Source: an uncultured Eubacteriales bacterium (GTDB lineage: Bacteria; Bacillota; Clostridia; Oscillospirales; Oscillospiraceae). Taken from it: a stretch of DNA of 64,000 nt. This document shows positions 50,987 to 61,124 of the stretch, piece by piece; the first letter of the stretch is position 1, and every line of letters starts with the position of its first letter. The position numbers and the translations under genes were made by a program. The notes under the pieces are model-generated. The model was not told the origin of the DNA, did not search any database, and saw nothing but the letters and a program-made list of their open reading frames with translations. The stretch is taken from the NCBI GenBank assembly GCA_902465435.1, contig CABQNH010000003.1, positions 30,432 to 94,431 on the forward strand. Reading direction: 5' to 3'.

Positions 50987-53900
50987 ATGCAAAACAGTTT
51001 ACCAAGAAAGGTTCAAGGGTACATAAAAGAGCATCTGCGCAAAAAGCACTGGAAGCAGATCGTGACGATACTGGCTTGTGTTGTCGTGTTCTGCACGACC
51101 TATGCACTGATCCTTCCGGCGCTTACCGTTACGGACGATACGTTTTGCGGAAAAAGCGCGCATACGCATTCGGACGAATGCTATGAAAAGACGCTGATTT
51201 GCGGGAAGCAGGAAGCCGAAACTGTGGAAGGTGCGTCTGCACATACGCACACGGATGCATGCTATACGACGCAGAGGGTTACGAGCTGCGGCTTGGAGGA
51301 GACTGCCGGCCACGCGCACGGCGAGTCCTGCTATGACGCGGACGGAAATCTGATCTGCGGACTGGAGGAATCCCAGGGGCATACGCACACAGAGGCTTGC
51401 TATACGGAAGAATCCGTCCTGACCTGCGGGCTGGAGGAGAGCACATCCGCAGAGGAAGCGCTTCATGCCCATACGGACGCCTGCTACGAGAAAACGCTGA
51501 CCTGCCGGAAGGAAGAGCACGAGCACACGCTTGCCTGCTACTCCGATCCGAGCACAGAGCCGGAAGAGGATCCGGACAGCGCCTCGGCGGGGGAGAATTC
51601 TGACGGCGCATCCCGGCCGATGAAGCAGGACAGTGCAACGGAGAGTATCGCACTCGGCGAGAGCAAAACGGTATCCGTGGAGGCCGGGCAGATCGTGAAG
51701 CTGCAGTTCACGCCGGATTATTCCCATCAGTATGTCTTTGAAGCCAGCTCAAGCGGGGATAGCTACGGCTATCTGTATGACGCAGACGGCAAGCTACTGA
51801 CCGAAAATGACGACGGCGGCGGCAACGGCAAATTTAAGCTTAGCTATGATTTAAACGGCGGCGAAACCTATTATTGGGGAGTCAAATGGTATTCCTCCAG
51901 CAACAGCGGGGAGATTACGGTCAATTTGAAGCATGGTGGTCATGCCTATGTGTGCAACGGGCAGGGAGAATTTGTCTGCAGCTGCGGAGAAAGTTTGCCG
52001 CTGTCCGGGAAATGCGGAAGTGACCTTTATTACTCGTTCGATCTGGAAACGGGGGCGCTTTCCATTACCGGAGCTGGCGAGATGTACGATGAGGCGGCTT
52101 GGTCTGACCTTAAGGAACAGATCGAGAGTGTGACCGTAGCGGAAGGGGCAACTTCTATTGGAAAAGATGCGTTCGCGAATTGCTCCAATCTGAAAACGGT
52201 CGTTTTGCCAGATACACTGACGAGTATAGGCGATAATGCTTTTTACGGCTGCAAGCAGCTGGCGGAAATCGTCCTGCCAAAGAGTCTGGTCAGAATTAGA
52301 AGTGATGCATTTTACAATTGCACTTCGCTCTCTGAAATTGATCTGTCGCAAACCACAATAACTGCAATCGCGCATGGTACTTTCTTGAATTGCTCCGGCC
52401 TGAAAACGGTCGTTTTGCCAGATACACTGACGAGTATAGGCGGTGATGCTTTTTACGGCTGCAAGCAGCTGGCGGAAATCGTCCTGCCAAAGAGTCTGGT
52501 CAGCATTGGAAGTCAGGCATTCTATGAGTGTGCTTCGCTCTCTGAAATTGATCTGTCGCAAACCGCAATGACTGTAATAGACTGGAGTACCTTCCGGCTT
52601 TGCACCAGCCTGAAAACGGTCGTTTTGCCAGATACACTGACGAGTATAGGTGATTCTGCTTTTTCTAGCTGCGTGCAGCTGCCGAATATCGTCCTGCCAA
52701 AGAGTCTGGTCAGCATTGGAAGTCGGGCATTTTACAATTGCACTTCGCTCTCTGAAATTGATCTGTCGCAAACCGTAATAACTTCCATCGGATATAGTGC
52801 CTTTTATATGTGCTCCAGTCTGAAGAGCGTCACCTTGCCCAATTCTTTGACAAAAATTGGAAATGAAGCTTTCTTCCAGTGCCGTAAGCTGACAAGAATC
52901 GCGCTGCCCGTGGCGGTCGAGTCGGTGGGAAGAGATGTATTTCGCAATAGCATCTACCTTGCCGAGCTGCGCCTGGAGGCGAAAAATGTGCAGTTCGCGG
53001 CGCAAGGCAAGATAGGCAACATGACCGCGTTCCATGTCACCGTGGCCGGGACGGTAGACAATCTGACTGCGGACGCAATCAAGAAAATGGCCGAAATGGG
53101 CTGCAGCACGATCTCCTTTGAGGGACCCAATTATCTGACTGCCGGAGACTGGCAGGCGGATTTCCTGCCCGAGCGACTAAAGGGGCTTCCTCAGGCTACG
53201 TATTTTGCAGACGCGCAGGGCGTGCTTTATCGGATCGACAGCGAGACGAACACGGCTTCTGTGTTTTACTGCCCGCCGGGCATCCGCACCTATACGGTTC
53301 TGAAGGAATTGCCGGCCATGGAGTGGGTGGAGGCACCCATTCCGGTCATCGGTGTGGACAGTGGCGCATTTTGCGGGGCATCGGGGCTGACGGCCTTGAC
53401 CTTTGAAGCCCCCGAGGCGATTACGACTTTGTCCGATTTGGCGTTTTGTCGAGCCATCAACCTGGAGTCAATTAACGGTCAGGTTGATGCGGCGGCGGTG
53501 CTTGCCACGTTCCCGGCCGAAGATTTGAGCGCAGGCGTCATGCTGTTCTGGCAGACGAAGATCACAGGCAGCAGCGAGCAGCTTTCCAGGGATGCGTTGG
53601 TCGTCGAGAAAGCAAATCTGACGCTGACGGTTGCGACCCGGGAGGGCAAGTATCTGACCCCAGGGCAATCGGAGGACGGCACCTATCTCTATTATACCGG
53701 CGAGAGCGCAACGACAACGGTGACGGTCTCCAATCCGGACAGCTCTGCAGCGGCAGATGGAACGGTCGTGCGCGTTTGTTTTTGCTTCGATGCAAGGAGT
53801 GGAAGGCTCAACTATTCCGTGGGTACGCACACCGTCGTTTCCGAGTCGGGAAACCGCTATACCATGCAGATCGTGCAGGCCGGCGTTGCAGGCAGCTATT

Positions 53901-56900
53901 ATATGGAGCTGGAGCGGCCCAAGCAGGGCGATACCATCTCTATCGAATTGGGAAGCGCCTATCCCTCCCCGACCAGCAGCGGCGGCGGCGCGGTGATTTG
54001 GTGCGGGATCCTGACGGAGGCGGAGAAGACTGCTGTTGGTGACGGACTGCTTCCTGTTACGGCCTGTCAAAGGATAATCTGGACAACAAAGGCAGATACC
54101 TTCCCGGTCACCAAGAGAGAAGCGCGCACCGGCGATGCCATACTCAAGGGCGACGGAACGGGCGGCGCATATATCTCCCAACTCAGCTATGTGATCCACA
54201 TGTCTCGTGCGGGCACGACGTTGGAGGGCGTGGGCAAGGACTATATGCGCTATGTGGATTTTGAGGACGTGCTGACCCTGCCGGAGGGCATGACCTTAGC
54301 GCCGGGTGTCCTGCAGTCTATTAAGGATGGGGCAATCGAAACAAGCGAAGGTACCTATGAACTCTATCTAGATGCTGGAAATAAGCAGATTCTCTACATA
54401 AGCCCCAATGTTAGTTCCAATCTTGGTTACCTTGAACGGGTAACGGTATCGTTGGATGAAAACGATAATCTGGTGATTCGTTGGCGCTTCTGCAATCCGA
54501 ATATAGCGACCGAGATCGGAGACGTTTCTTTCGAATGTTACTTTTATGACAATACACTGCTTGTCCCGGAGCCGCAGGCGGATAAGACCTATACAGTTCA
54601 CAACAAGGTTACGGCGCGGCAGCATTTTATGTATTCCGGCGATCAGGTTCAGAGTGCGGAGTGCACCGTTACGGTCAAAGCGGCAAGCAGCAGCCTGACA
54701 ATAAAGAAAGATTATGCTGGCTCATACAATAATACATTCGGAAGTCCTCGCAAGTACACAATTACTCCGGAAAACCCGGGCGCACTGCCCTATGAGCGTC
54801 TTGCCTATCTGACAGACGATCTTCCTTCTGAGCAGTATATGACCCCAGCGGATCTGGCGGCGATATTTGCACTCGATCCGGAGCATGAGCTTACGGTCAC
54901 GATCGCTTATGCGACGCTCTGCGAAGCGGTGGACGGGAAGCAGGTTTTCGGGATCGACGGTACAGAAGCTGTTACGGAGCTGCAGAACAGCGGCAGCAAT
55001 ACGGAATATCGCGGCATGTCCAATACGGATCCCGACACGGCCGGGTATGAGAGCTCGACAATTACGATCGCGTGGGGGACGGACAACCGTCTGCAGATTA
55101 CCGAGGGAGAACGCAGCTTCTCCTGCGCGGCGGAGGAAGCGGCGATCCGCTCTGTTCTAAACAGCTTGGGGCTTGTTGTGACCAGGAGAACGCAATACTG
55201 CCTGAAGTGGGACTTTCACAACGCAGACGGCACGGTACGTCCCTTGCTGGGTGGCGCTAAAATTATAAAAACGATCTACTGCACCAACAAGGATACCTTT
55301 ATGCTTCTGGATAATGATACGCGCAACGAACATCCAATGGGAGAATATACTGTCAGAAACACAGCTTACGGAAAGGACTCAAATAACGAAAAGCTTGCCA
55401 CATCATCTACTGTTCGCGCACATATGAGCCGCGAATTCTATCTTGGAAAGGACTGGACGCTGGACGGTCAGGCGATCGGCGGCCAAACGACGATCCGGCA
55501 GGGAGACATTCTGGATTACACGCTGCGCGTGAGCCACAAGGCAATCAGCCGATATGACGCGCTGCCTCTGGTCGATCATATGAGCGGCGCGCAGGTGCTG
55601 CTGGTTCCTGCCGCGAAGAACAGCGGCGCGGAATGGGCGCAGAATCTGCAGACCCTGACCGACGACGGGACAGAGTATTATGCGCTGCGCGATCCGGGTA
55701 CCTATCACCGTGTTTGGACAAGCGACACGCAGCTGGCGGATACGGTCGAGGTCACGCAGTCTGCATCCGGATCGGACACTCTGATCAAGTGGTATTTTGT
55801 GGACTACGGCGGCGATCGCACGGACACCGTCTCCTATCGTTCCTATGTCTGCCCCAGCGAGTTCACGCCCGATGCGTTGACGTATTCTTTGAACAACGAG
55901 TCCTGGCTGAACGATCATCAGTCGCACCGGCTGTATGCGCCGCTGGAATGGGCGGGCACGCTATTTGACGTTGACAAGGTCATCGTTGGCGAGGTTGGCG
56001 ATACCGGCGCGGGATGGCGTTATTCCATCGTCACTGAGGGCGAAACGGTGGTTTATCGTCTAGTGTTGCGCAGCCCCACGGATGTGGATGGAAACCCATA
56101 TCCTATGACGCTTACCGGCCGGGACATGTACGATGCGCTGCCCTCCAGCAACCGTACCTACCGTTGGAGCAAAGAGAATGTCCGAATCACATATTTGGAT
56201 GATTACACCGTGACCAATAAAGACAGCTGGAGCGTGGCGGAGCCGAGCGCCGGAGACCAGCAGTATATTCGATGGGCGGACGATTTCTCCATTTCGTTCA
56301 CCGGCACGGCGTATATCTATGTAGAGCTGGATTTCCCGTCCGGGATTCCCTGGCAGGAGTACACCGCCAGATACGCATCGACTACATTGGTCAATAGCTT
56401 CCAGGCGCTCAGCACCCAGCGCTCCGTGACCCATACGGTTTCCGTCACTGCGCAGGTTCGCCTACAGAAGGGCGTTTACGATACTGGGTACTTATACATT
56501 GCCAGCTCCGACTTCTTGTACTGCCCTGTCATGAGCATTGCGGACGAACGTTTATACTACCAGAATAATGACGTGATGACTCGGGCGGTTCGATATTATG
56601 TGACGCTTTATAACGCGGGACCAACGAACCTCTATCTGACGGATATGCAGGATCTGCTTCCGCGGGGCTTTACCTATGCGTACAGCGACTCATTCGAGAT
56701 GTACAACACCACCGCCGACAACAAGGTTCAGGTGCTGGACAAAACGGACGTCTCTGGATACAATAAGATGTCTGCAAGGGTGACGGCAACAACGAGCACG
56801 GATGAAACCGGCAGACAGCGCGTTTCGTTCCACTTCTCAAAGGGCAATCGAATTTCCTATGATGAAACCAGACAAATGTGCTATCTGAAGCCGGGGCAGT

Positions 56901-59386
56901 ATATTGACTTCGTCTATTTCTGCAGAACAAATGAAGAACCGGACACGGACGACGCGGCGCGGAACGTCATCACGATGCCCTATTACGATCTGAACAACGG
57001 TGGGGTCGTTGTGGATGCGGACTGCCGCATTATTTCCGCAAAGAGCGACCGGTTCACGCCGAATGACGGCGGCTGTGATGTATTGGACAACGGGCAGGTG
57101 GAGAACCTTGGCTTCACCGGCGGAACGAACGATACGCAGTGGCTTACGTCTGCTGTGACCGTGGTTCGCGGGGATATCAAGCCCGGCATTACAAAGGAGC
57201 TGACCAGCAAGACAAGCGGAACCGGCGAGACGACGCGGAATCCCGTTTCCGCCGCGCCCTCCGATATCCTGAACTGGACGATAAAAACGGAGAACGACGG
57301 AACCGAGTCCCTGTCCGATTACGTACTGACGGATCGCATGCAGGCACCTTATATGTTTACCGGTAACGTTTCTTACGCGATTTATGATAGCCCAGGCAGC
57401 GACAATCTGATCGCAGAGCCTAAATCGGCTTACCTGTTCAGCATCGAAAAGGGGGACGAGGATGGAACCCTTTCGATCACAACGAACATAGGAACGCAAA
57501 AGACCATTACGGTCGGCAGCGATCCGGTCACGCTGTACTGCGGCTGGAATCACAACATATCTCCCAATAACAATTCATGTTCGTTCAAAGGTGTGGAGGT
57601 TCAGCTCTCGATTACGCGGGATGCGGAGGACAACGCCGTCCTGTCGCTGCACTTCCCGGACAGCACCATGGCGGTTCCGGAGGGCGGAAACAGCATACTA
57701 ACACTCTCCACCTATAATGCCGACAACCTTCTTGTGAACAAGCAGTTTATCAATGCCTGCTTTGTCACGCCGCTGGCGCAGGTCTGGGACGGCGCCACAA
57801 ACAAGGGAAATTCCACCATGCTGGATACGCCCTTCCGGGATGGGGAGCTGCCGACTGTGCGCAACAGTGCGCCGGTCACCACCTCGTATGGCTATGTGAC
57901 CAGCTCTTCCAAGCGTGTTGCCGAGGCGGATCGCCCGGACAATACCGCGGCCTGCACAGATGAGACGAATTTCATTGTGCTGGAGGACGGAACGAAGCTG
58001 TTTACCTACACGCTGGCGGTTGACAACAGCACACCCAAGGCCATGGATAAGTTTGTGCTGATCGACAGCCTGCCGGAGGTAGGCGATCATACGGTGTTCC
58101 TCACAAGTGATCCCCGCTTCAGTGAATTTAAGGTAAGCCTGGCCGATGCGCCGAATCTTTCCGTTGCCGTGACGGACAAGGACGGAAACGTTTCGACGCT
58201 GAATGCCGACAGCTACACCATCGAGTATTCCGAGAAAACAGAGTTCACCGCGGAGGATTGGAATGGCACCGGCACGTGGAGCAGCAGCGCAGAAAATGCA
58301 CGCTCCATTCGTTTGAAGATTTTTGATTCCACGGGTACGCTGATCCCGGCGGAAAGCACGGTATCTCTCACCTTTACCTGCAAGATCGACGATCCCGATG
58401 TGCAGCCCGGTCAGATCGCATGGAACAGCTTCGGCTATCATTATCGTCTGGTCGACGAGGTGAACGAACTGGAGGCGGCGCCGCTGAAGGTTGGCGTGAA
58501 GCTGCCGAGCGTTCCGGAATTGCGCAAGCTTACGGTCGATCCCAACGGTCAGCCCCGTTCTGTGGAGCAGGATGAGACCTTCCGCTTCCTGGTTTATCCC
58601 AGCGCTGCCTTGAGCGGCGAATATGCTTCCGAGGAAGAACTGACTGCCGCTCTGGGCGAAACACCTTACGAGGAGTTCGCCGTAACCGTCAAAGCGGGCG
58701 AAAGCCTGTCTGAGTCGGTACGTCTGCAAACGGATAAGTGGAAGTGGACGGAAGGACAGGAGTACACTGTTGTGGAGATGTCGGATCATGAAGCCTTTGA
58801 ATTCAGGCGGTTCCTCAGCTCAAAAGCAGCTTCCTATACCTTGACCTACACACCGGCGCAGACGCAGGTCATTACCTGCGAAAACACCAGCCTGCGCTGG
58901 AACATTGCGCTGACAAAGGAAAATACTTCGCATGAACCGTTGGGCGGTGCAGTATTTGCCCTGTACAGCCCGGATGCATCGGATCAGCTTCCCGCTGTGC
59001 CGGATGGCTATGAAAGCCTTTCGATTGCGTTAAGCTTGGAGTACAATGACAGGACATGGTATCTTGCCTCCGTCCAGACAAGCGCTGAGGACGGGAAGCT
59101 CCACTGGGACGATTTGCTGCGAGAGCAGTATTATCTGCTGGAAGTGAAAGCCCCGGACGGTTATAATACCAATTCTCCTGCGGGACAGATCCTGAAGCGG
59201 GAGAATGCGGAGCAGGGACATTATTCCCTGACGGTTGTCAACCGCTTGGGCTATTCCATGCCGGAATCCGGCGGGCCCGGCACACATTTGTATACTGTGG
59301 GAGGGACGCTGCTTCTTCTCAGCGCAGGCGCTCTCCTGTTGTATTACCATCTCAGGCACAGAAGGGGGGACAAAATATTTGACTGA
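50987..59386 (+). CDS. Giant sortase-anchored adhesin (2799 residues)
   Basis: The protein begins with a long signal anchor (about 22-48). Five full plus one partial HTHxxxCY repeats (about 58-187), each with two His and two Cys, follow. A pre-peptidase-C-like domain (about 218-318), BspA-type leucine-rich repeats (about 343-680), and then some 1800 residues of beta-rich isopeptide/DUF11-type domains come next. It ends with a SpaA/Cna_B-like domain with an E-box-like YYLLEVKAPDGY and a sorting signal MPESG at 2758-2762 before a hydrophobic tail and HLRHRRG. It is probably a pilus-tip or wall adhesin. ATG 50987 follows AGGAGGA; the earlier frame start at 50933 lies in lepB. Confidence 0.88.
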   Translation: MQNSLPRKVQGYIKEHLRKKHWKQIVTILACVVVFCTTYALILPALTVTDDTFCGKSAHTHSDECYEKTLICGKQEAETVEGASAHTHTDACYTTQRVTSCGLEETAGHAHGESCYDADGNLICGLEESQGHTHTEACYTEESVLTCGLEESTSAEEALHAHTDACYEKTLTCRKEEHEHTLACYSDPSTEPEEDPDSASAGENSDGASRPMKQDSATESIALGESKTVSVEAGQIVKLQFTPDYSHQYVFEASSSGDSYGYLYDADGKLLTENDDGGGNGKFKLSYDLNGGETYYWGVKWYSSSNSGEITVNLKHGGHAYVCNGQGEFVCSCGESLPLSGKCGSDLYYSFDLETGALSITGAGEMYDEAAWSDLKEQIESVTVAEGATSIGKDAFANCSNLKTVVLPDTLTSIGDNAFYGCKQLAEIVLPKSLVRIRSDAFYNCTSLSEIDLSQTTITAIAHGTFLNCSGLKTVVLPDTLTSIGGDAFYGCKQLAEIVLPKSLVSIGSQAFYECASLSEIDLSQTAMTVIDWSTFRLCTSLKTVVLPDTLTSIGDSAFSSCVQLPNIVLPKSLVSIGSRAFYNCTSLSEIDLSQTVITSIGYSAFYMCSSLKSVTLPNSLTKIGNEAFFQCRKLTRIALPVAVESVGRDVFRNSIYLAELRLEAKNVQFAAQGKIGNMTAFHVTVAGTVDNLTADAIKKMAEMGCSTISFEGPNYLTAGDWQADFLPERLKGLPQATYFADAQGVLYRIDSETNTASVFYCPPGIRTYTVLKELPAMEWVEAPIPVIGVDSGAFCGASGLTALTFEAPEAITTLSDLAFCRAINLESINGQVDAAAVLATFPAEDLSAGVMLFWQTKITGSSEQLSRDALVVEKANLTLTVATREGKYLTPGQSEDGTYLYYTGESATTTVTVSNPDSSAAADGTVVRVCFCFDARSGRLNYSVGTHTVVSESGNRYTMQIVQAGVAGSYYMELERPKQGDTISIELGSAYPSPTSSGGGAVIWCGILTEAEKTAVGDGLLPVTACQRIIWTTKADTFPVTKREARTGDAILKGDGTGGAYISQLSYVIHMSRAGTTLEGVGKDYMRYVDFEDVLTLPEGMTLAPGVLQSIKDGAIETSEGTYELYLDAGNKQILYISPNVSSNLGYLERVTVSLDENDNLVIRWRFCNPNIATEIGDVSFECYFYDNTLLVPEPQADKTYTVHNKVTARQHFMYSGDQVQSAECTVTVKAASSSLTIKKDYAGSYNNTFGSPRKYTITPENPGALPYERLAYLTDDLPSEQYMTPADLAAIFALDPEHELTVTIAYATLCEAVDGKQVFGIDGTEAVTELQNSGSNTEYRGMSNTDPDTAGYESSTITIAWGTDNRLQITEGERSFSCAAEEAAIRSVLNSLGLVVTRRTQYCLKWDFHNADGTVRPLLGGAKIIKTIYCTNKDTFMLLDNDTRNEHPMGEYTVRNTAYGKDSNNEKLATSSTVRAHMSREFYLGKDWTLDGQAIGGQTTIRQGDILDYTLRVSHKAISRYDALPLVDHMSGAQVLLVPAAKNSGAEWAQNLQTLTDDGTEYYALRDPGTYHRVWTSDTQLADTVEVTQSASGSDTLIKWYFVDYGGDRTDTVSYRSYVCPSEFTPDALTYSLNNESWLNDHQSHRLYAPLEWAGTLFDVDKVIVGEVGDTGAGWRYSIVTEGETVVYRLVLRSPTDVDGNPYPMTLTGRDMYDALPSSNRTYRWSKENVRITYLDDYTVTNKDSWSVAEPSAGDQQYIRWADDFSISFTGTAYIYVELDFPSGIPWQEYTARYASTTLVNSFQALSTQRSVTHTVSVTAQVRLQKGVYDTGYLYIASSDFLYCPVMSIADERLYYQNNDVMTRAVRYYVTLYNAGPTNLYLTDMQDLLPRGFTYAYSDSFEMYNTTADNKVQVLDKTDVSGYNKMSARVTATTSTDETGRQRVSFHFSKGNRISYDETRQMCYLKPGQYIDFVYFCRTNEEPDTDDAARNVITMPYYDLNNGGVVVDADCRIISAKSDRFTPNDGGCDVLDNGQVENLGFTGGTNDTQWLTSAVTVVRGDIKPGITKELTSKTSGTGETTRNPVSAAPSDILNWTIKTENDGTESLSDYVLTDRMQAPYMFTGNVSYAIYDSPGSDNLIAEPKSAYLFSIEKGDEDGTLSITTNIGTQKTITVGSDPVTLYCGWNHNISPNNNSCSFKGVEVQLSITRDAEDNAVLSLHFPDSTMAVPEGGNSILTLSTYNADNLLVNKQFINACFVTPLAQVWDGATNKGNSTMLDTPFRDGELPTVRNSAPVTTSYGYVTSSSKRVAEADRPDNTAACTDETNFIVLEDGTKLFTYTLAVDNSTPKAMDKFVLIDSLPEVGDHTVFLTSDPRFSEFKVSLADAPNLSVAVTDKDGNVSTLNADSYTIEYSEKTEFTAEDWNGTGTWSSSAENARSIRLKIFDSTGTLIPAESTVSLTFTCKIDDPDVQPGQIAWNSFGYHYRLVDEVNELEAAPLKVGVKLPSVPELRKLTVDPNGQPRSVEQDETFRFLVYPSAALSGEYASEEELTAALGETPYEEFAVTVKAGESLSESVRLQTDKWKWTEGQEYTVVEMSDHEAFEFRRFLSSKAASYTLTYTPAQTQVITCENTSLRWNIALTKENTSHEPLGGAVFALYSPDASDQLPAVPDGYESLSIALSLEYNDRTWYLASVQTSAEDGKLHWDDLLREQYYLLEVKAPDGYNTNSPAGQILKRENAEQGHYSLTVVNRLGYSMPESGGPGTHLYTVGGTLLLLSAGALLLYYHLRHRRGDKIFD
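52190..52960 (+). repeat. 210-bp tandem repeats encoding BspA leucine-rich units
   Basis: The start of the repeat, beginning CTGAAAACGGTCGTTTTGCC, recurs exactly at 52190, 52400 and 52610, and a diverged copy begins at 52820. That is a fixed 210-bp (70-codon) period, with long identical stretches among the first three. The coded unit is three leucine-rich turns ending in SLSEIDLSQT. DNA this similar in tandem can expand or contract by recombination. Confidence 0.9.
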
Positions 59387-59449
59387 TGCCCAGCATCATA
59401 ATTTAATCTCCACGCAAAAAATCTCAATAATAGAAAGGAAACGAAAAAC

Positions 59450-61036
59450 ATGAGGCATCTCAAAAAAGCGTCAGTTCTTCTGCTGGCGCTGGTTATGGTA
59501 CTTTGCCTGACCGCCAACGTCTTTGCAGCAAACGTAACGAACGAAACAGAACACAGCTATAACGCCTATCAGATTTTCTCCGGTACGCAGGCGGATAACT
59601 CCGTTCCTCTTGGTGATGTGGAATGGGGCTCCGGCATTCACGGCGAAACCTTTTTGGCAGAGCTGAAAACCGATGCCCGCTTTACTGTGGACGAAGTCAA
59701 CATTTTTGCATCCTGCACCACCGCTGCGGATGTGGCGGAAGTTCTTGGAAAGTATGTGGACAAGAGCGACGTAGCCAATGCGTTTGCCAATGTGGCGGCA
59801 AAGCATCTGACTGAGGTCTGCACCGCGATCGCGGCGGATGCGGCTTCCGTTGCGCTTGACGCCGGTTATTATCTGCTGGTCGACACCACCACGCCGGGCG
59901 TGGGCGACGCGATGAACTCCGCGCTGCTTCAGGTGACCAACAAGGGCGATATCACCATTGAGAAGAAGTACGACGTTCCCTCTGTGGACAAGAGCGTCAA
60001 GGACACGGACGGCAATTACGCCGAGGCGGCAGACTGGGAGATCGGCTCCGATGTGCCTTTCCAGCTGGTTGGCACCCTGCCCAGCAACTATGCAGACTAC
60101 GAGACCTACAAATATGTGTTCCATGATACCCTGAGCAGCGGTCTGAAATACAATGCGGATGCGAAGGTTTATGTGCTGAACGGCGAAACCAGAACCGAAC
60201 TGACCACTGGCTTCACCGTTGTCCCCGCAGACGACGGTACGCTGACGGTCCGCTTTGATGACCTGAAGAGCATTGCCGACATCAACGCCTCCAGCAAGAT
60301 CGTTGTCGAATACACCGCCGAACTGCTTGACACTGCCGCGATCGGCAAGACCGGCAACAAGAACGAGGTATATCTGGAGTATTCCAACAACCCCAACCAT
60401 ACCGGCGAAGGCACCACCGGCAACACCCCCAAGGATGAAGTTCTCGTTTTCACCTATGAGCTGGATGTGACCAAGGTTGACGGTCAGGACAGCGAGAAGA
60501 AGCTGGCCAACGCAGAATTCGTGCTGCTGAACAGCGACAAGACCAAGGTCGCCAAGGTGGCTGGCGGCAAGTTCGTAGAGTGGGTCGATGTTCCCGCTGC
60601 CGGTGAAGACGGCACCGCTACATACCCCGCTGGAACTACGCTCATCTCCGGTGAGGACGGCAAGTTCGTAATTGCCGGTCTGGACGCGGGCACCTACTAT
60701 CTGCGCGAGACGAAGGCACCGAGCGGCTATAATCTGCTGAAGAACGACATCGTTGTGACCATTACTGCGACTCTGGACAAGAGTGAAAATTCTCCGGCTC
60801 TGACCGAGCTGAAGCTTTCTGTAAAGGAAGACAAGGAAGCCGCAGAAGCTTCTGAGAGCGGCGGCAATATCGACACCGGCATCGTCTCCACCAGTGTGGA
60901 GAACAACTCCGGCGCACAGCTCCCCGAAACCGGCGGCATGGGCACCACGCTCTTCTATGTGCTGGGCGGCGCTCTGGTTTTGGTGGCAGCCATCCTGCTT
61001 GTTACCAAGAAGCGCATGAGCGGCGCGGAAAAGTAA
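59450..61036 (+). CDS. Major pilin (backbone) with LPETG sorting signal
   Basis: This 528-residue protein has a signal peptide (about 1-26), an N-terminal domain with NAYQIFSGT as in Spa-type pilins, and an isopeptide-forming middle domain (VDKSVKDTDG... about 183-320). A C-terminal Cna_B/SpaA-like domain has E-box YYLRETKAPSGY, followed by LPETG at 491-495, a hydrophobic helix and KKRM. A canonical YPKN pilin lysine motif is not obvious; a lysine in EKKYDVPSVDK is a candidate. AAAGGAAACG precedes the ATG. The gene is followed by a strong hairpin at 61066-61109 and a class C sortase, the standard pilus arrangement. Confidence 0.9.
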   Translation: MRHLKKASVLLLALVMVLCLTANVFAANVTNETEHSYNAYQIFSGTQADNSVPLGDVEWGSGIHGETFLAELKTDARFTVDEVNIFASCTTAADVAEVLGKYVDKSDVANAFANVAAKHLTEVCTAIAADAASVALDAGYYLLVDTTTPGVGDAMNSALLQVTNKGDITIEKKYDVPSVDKSVKDTDGNYAEAADWEIGSDVPFQLVGTLPSNYADYETYKYVFHDTLSSGLKYNADAKVYVLNGETRTELTTGFTVVPADDGTLTVRFDDLKSIADINASSKIVVEYTAELLDTAAIGKTGNKNEVYLEYSNNPNHTGEGTTGNTPKDEVLVFTYELDVTKVDGQDSEKKLANAEFVLLNSDKTKVAKVAGGKFVEWVDVPAAGEDGTATYPAGTTLISGEDGKFVIAGLDAGTYYLRETKAPSGYNLLKNDIVVTITATLDKSENSPALTELKLSVKEDKEAAEASESGGNIDTGIVSTSVENNSGAQLPETGGMGTTLFYVLGGALVLVAAILLVTKKRMSGAEK

Positions 61037-61065
61037 GTCCTCTGTAAAGTCTTTGAAGTTTTGAA

Positions 61066-61109
61066 CTGTTGTTCGCCGGGGGGGCTTTTGCCTCCTCGGC
61101 ATACAACAG
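61066..61109 (+). terminator. Stem-loop between major pilin and sortase genes
   Basis: CTGTTGT (61066-61072) pairs with ACAACAG (61103-61109), with an inner GCCG/CGGC and GGGGGC/GCCTCC stem around TTTT. No T-run follows. Placed directly after the most abundant pilus product, it could protect that mRNA from 3' decay or cut read-through into the sortase gene. Confidence 0.55.
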
Positions 61110-61124
61110 CAAGGAGATCCCTGC

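Noticed and set aside
52190..52960. CRISPR-like regular repeats
   Set aside because: The period is 210 bp, the repeats are in frame inside a coding region and encode leucine-rich units. There are no unique spacers and no cas genes.
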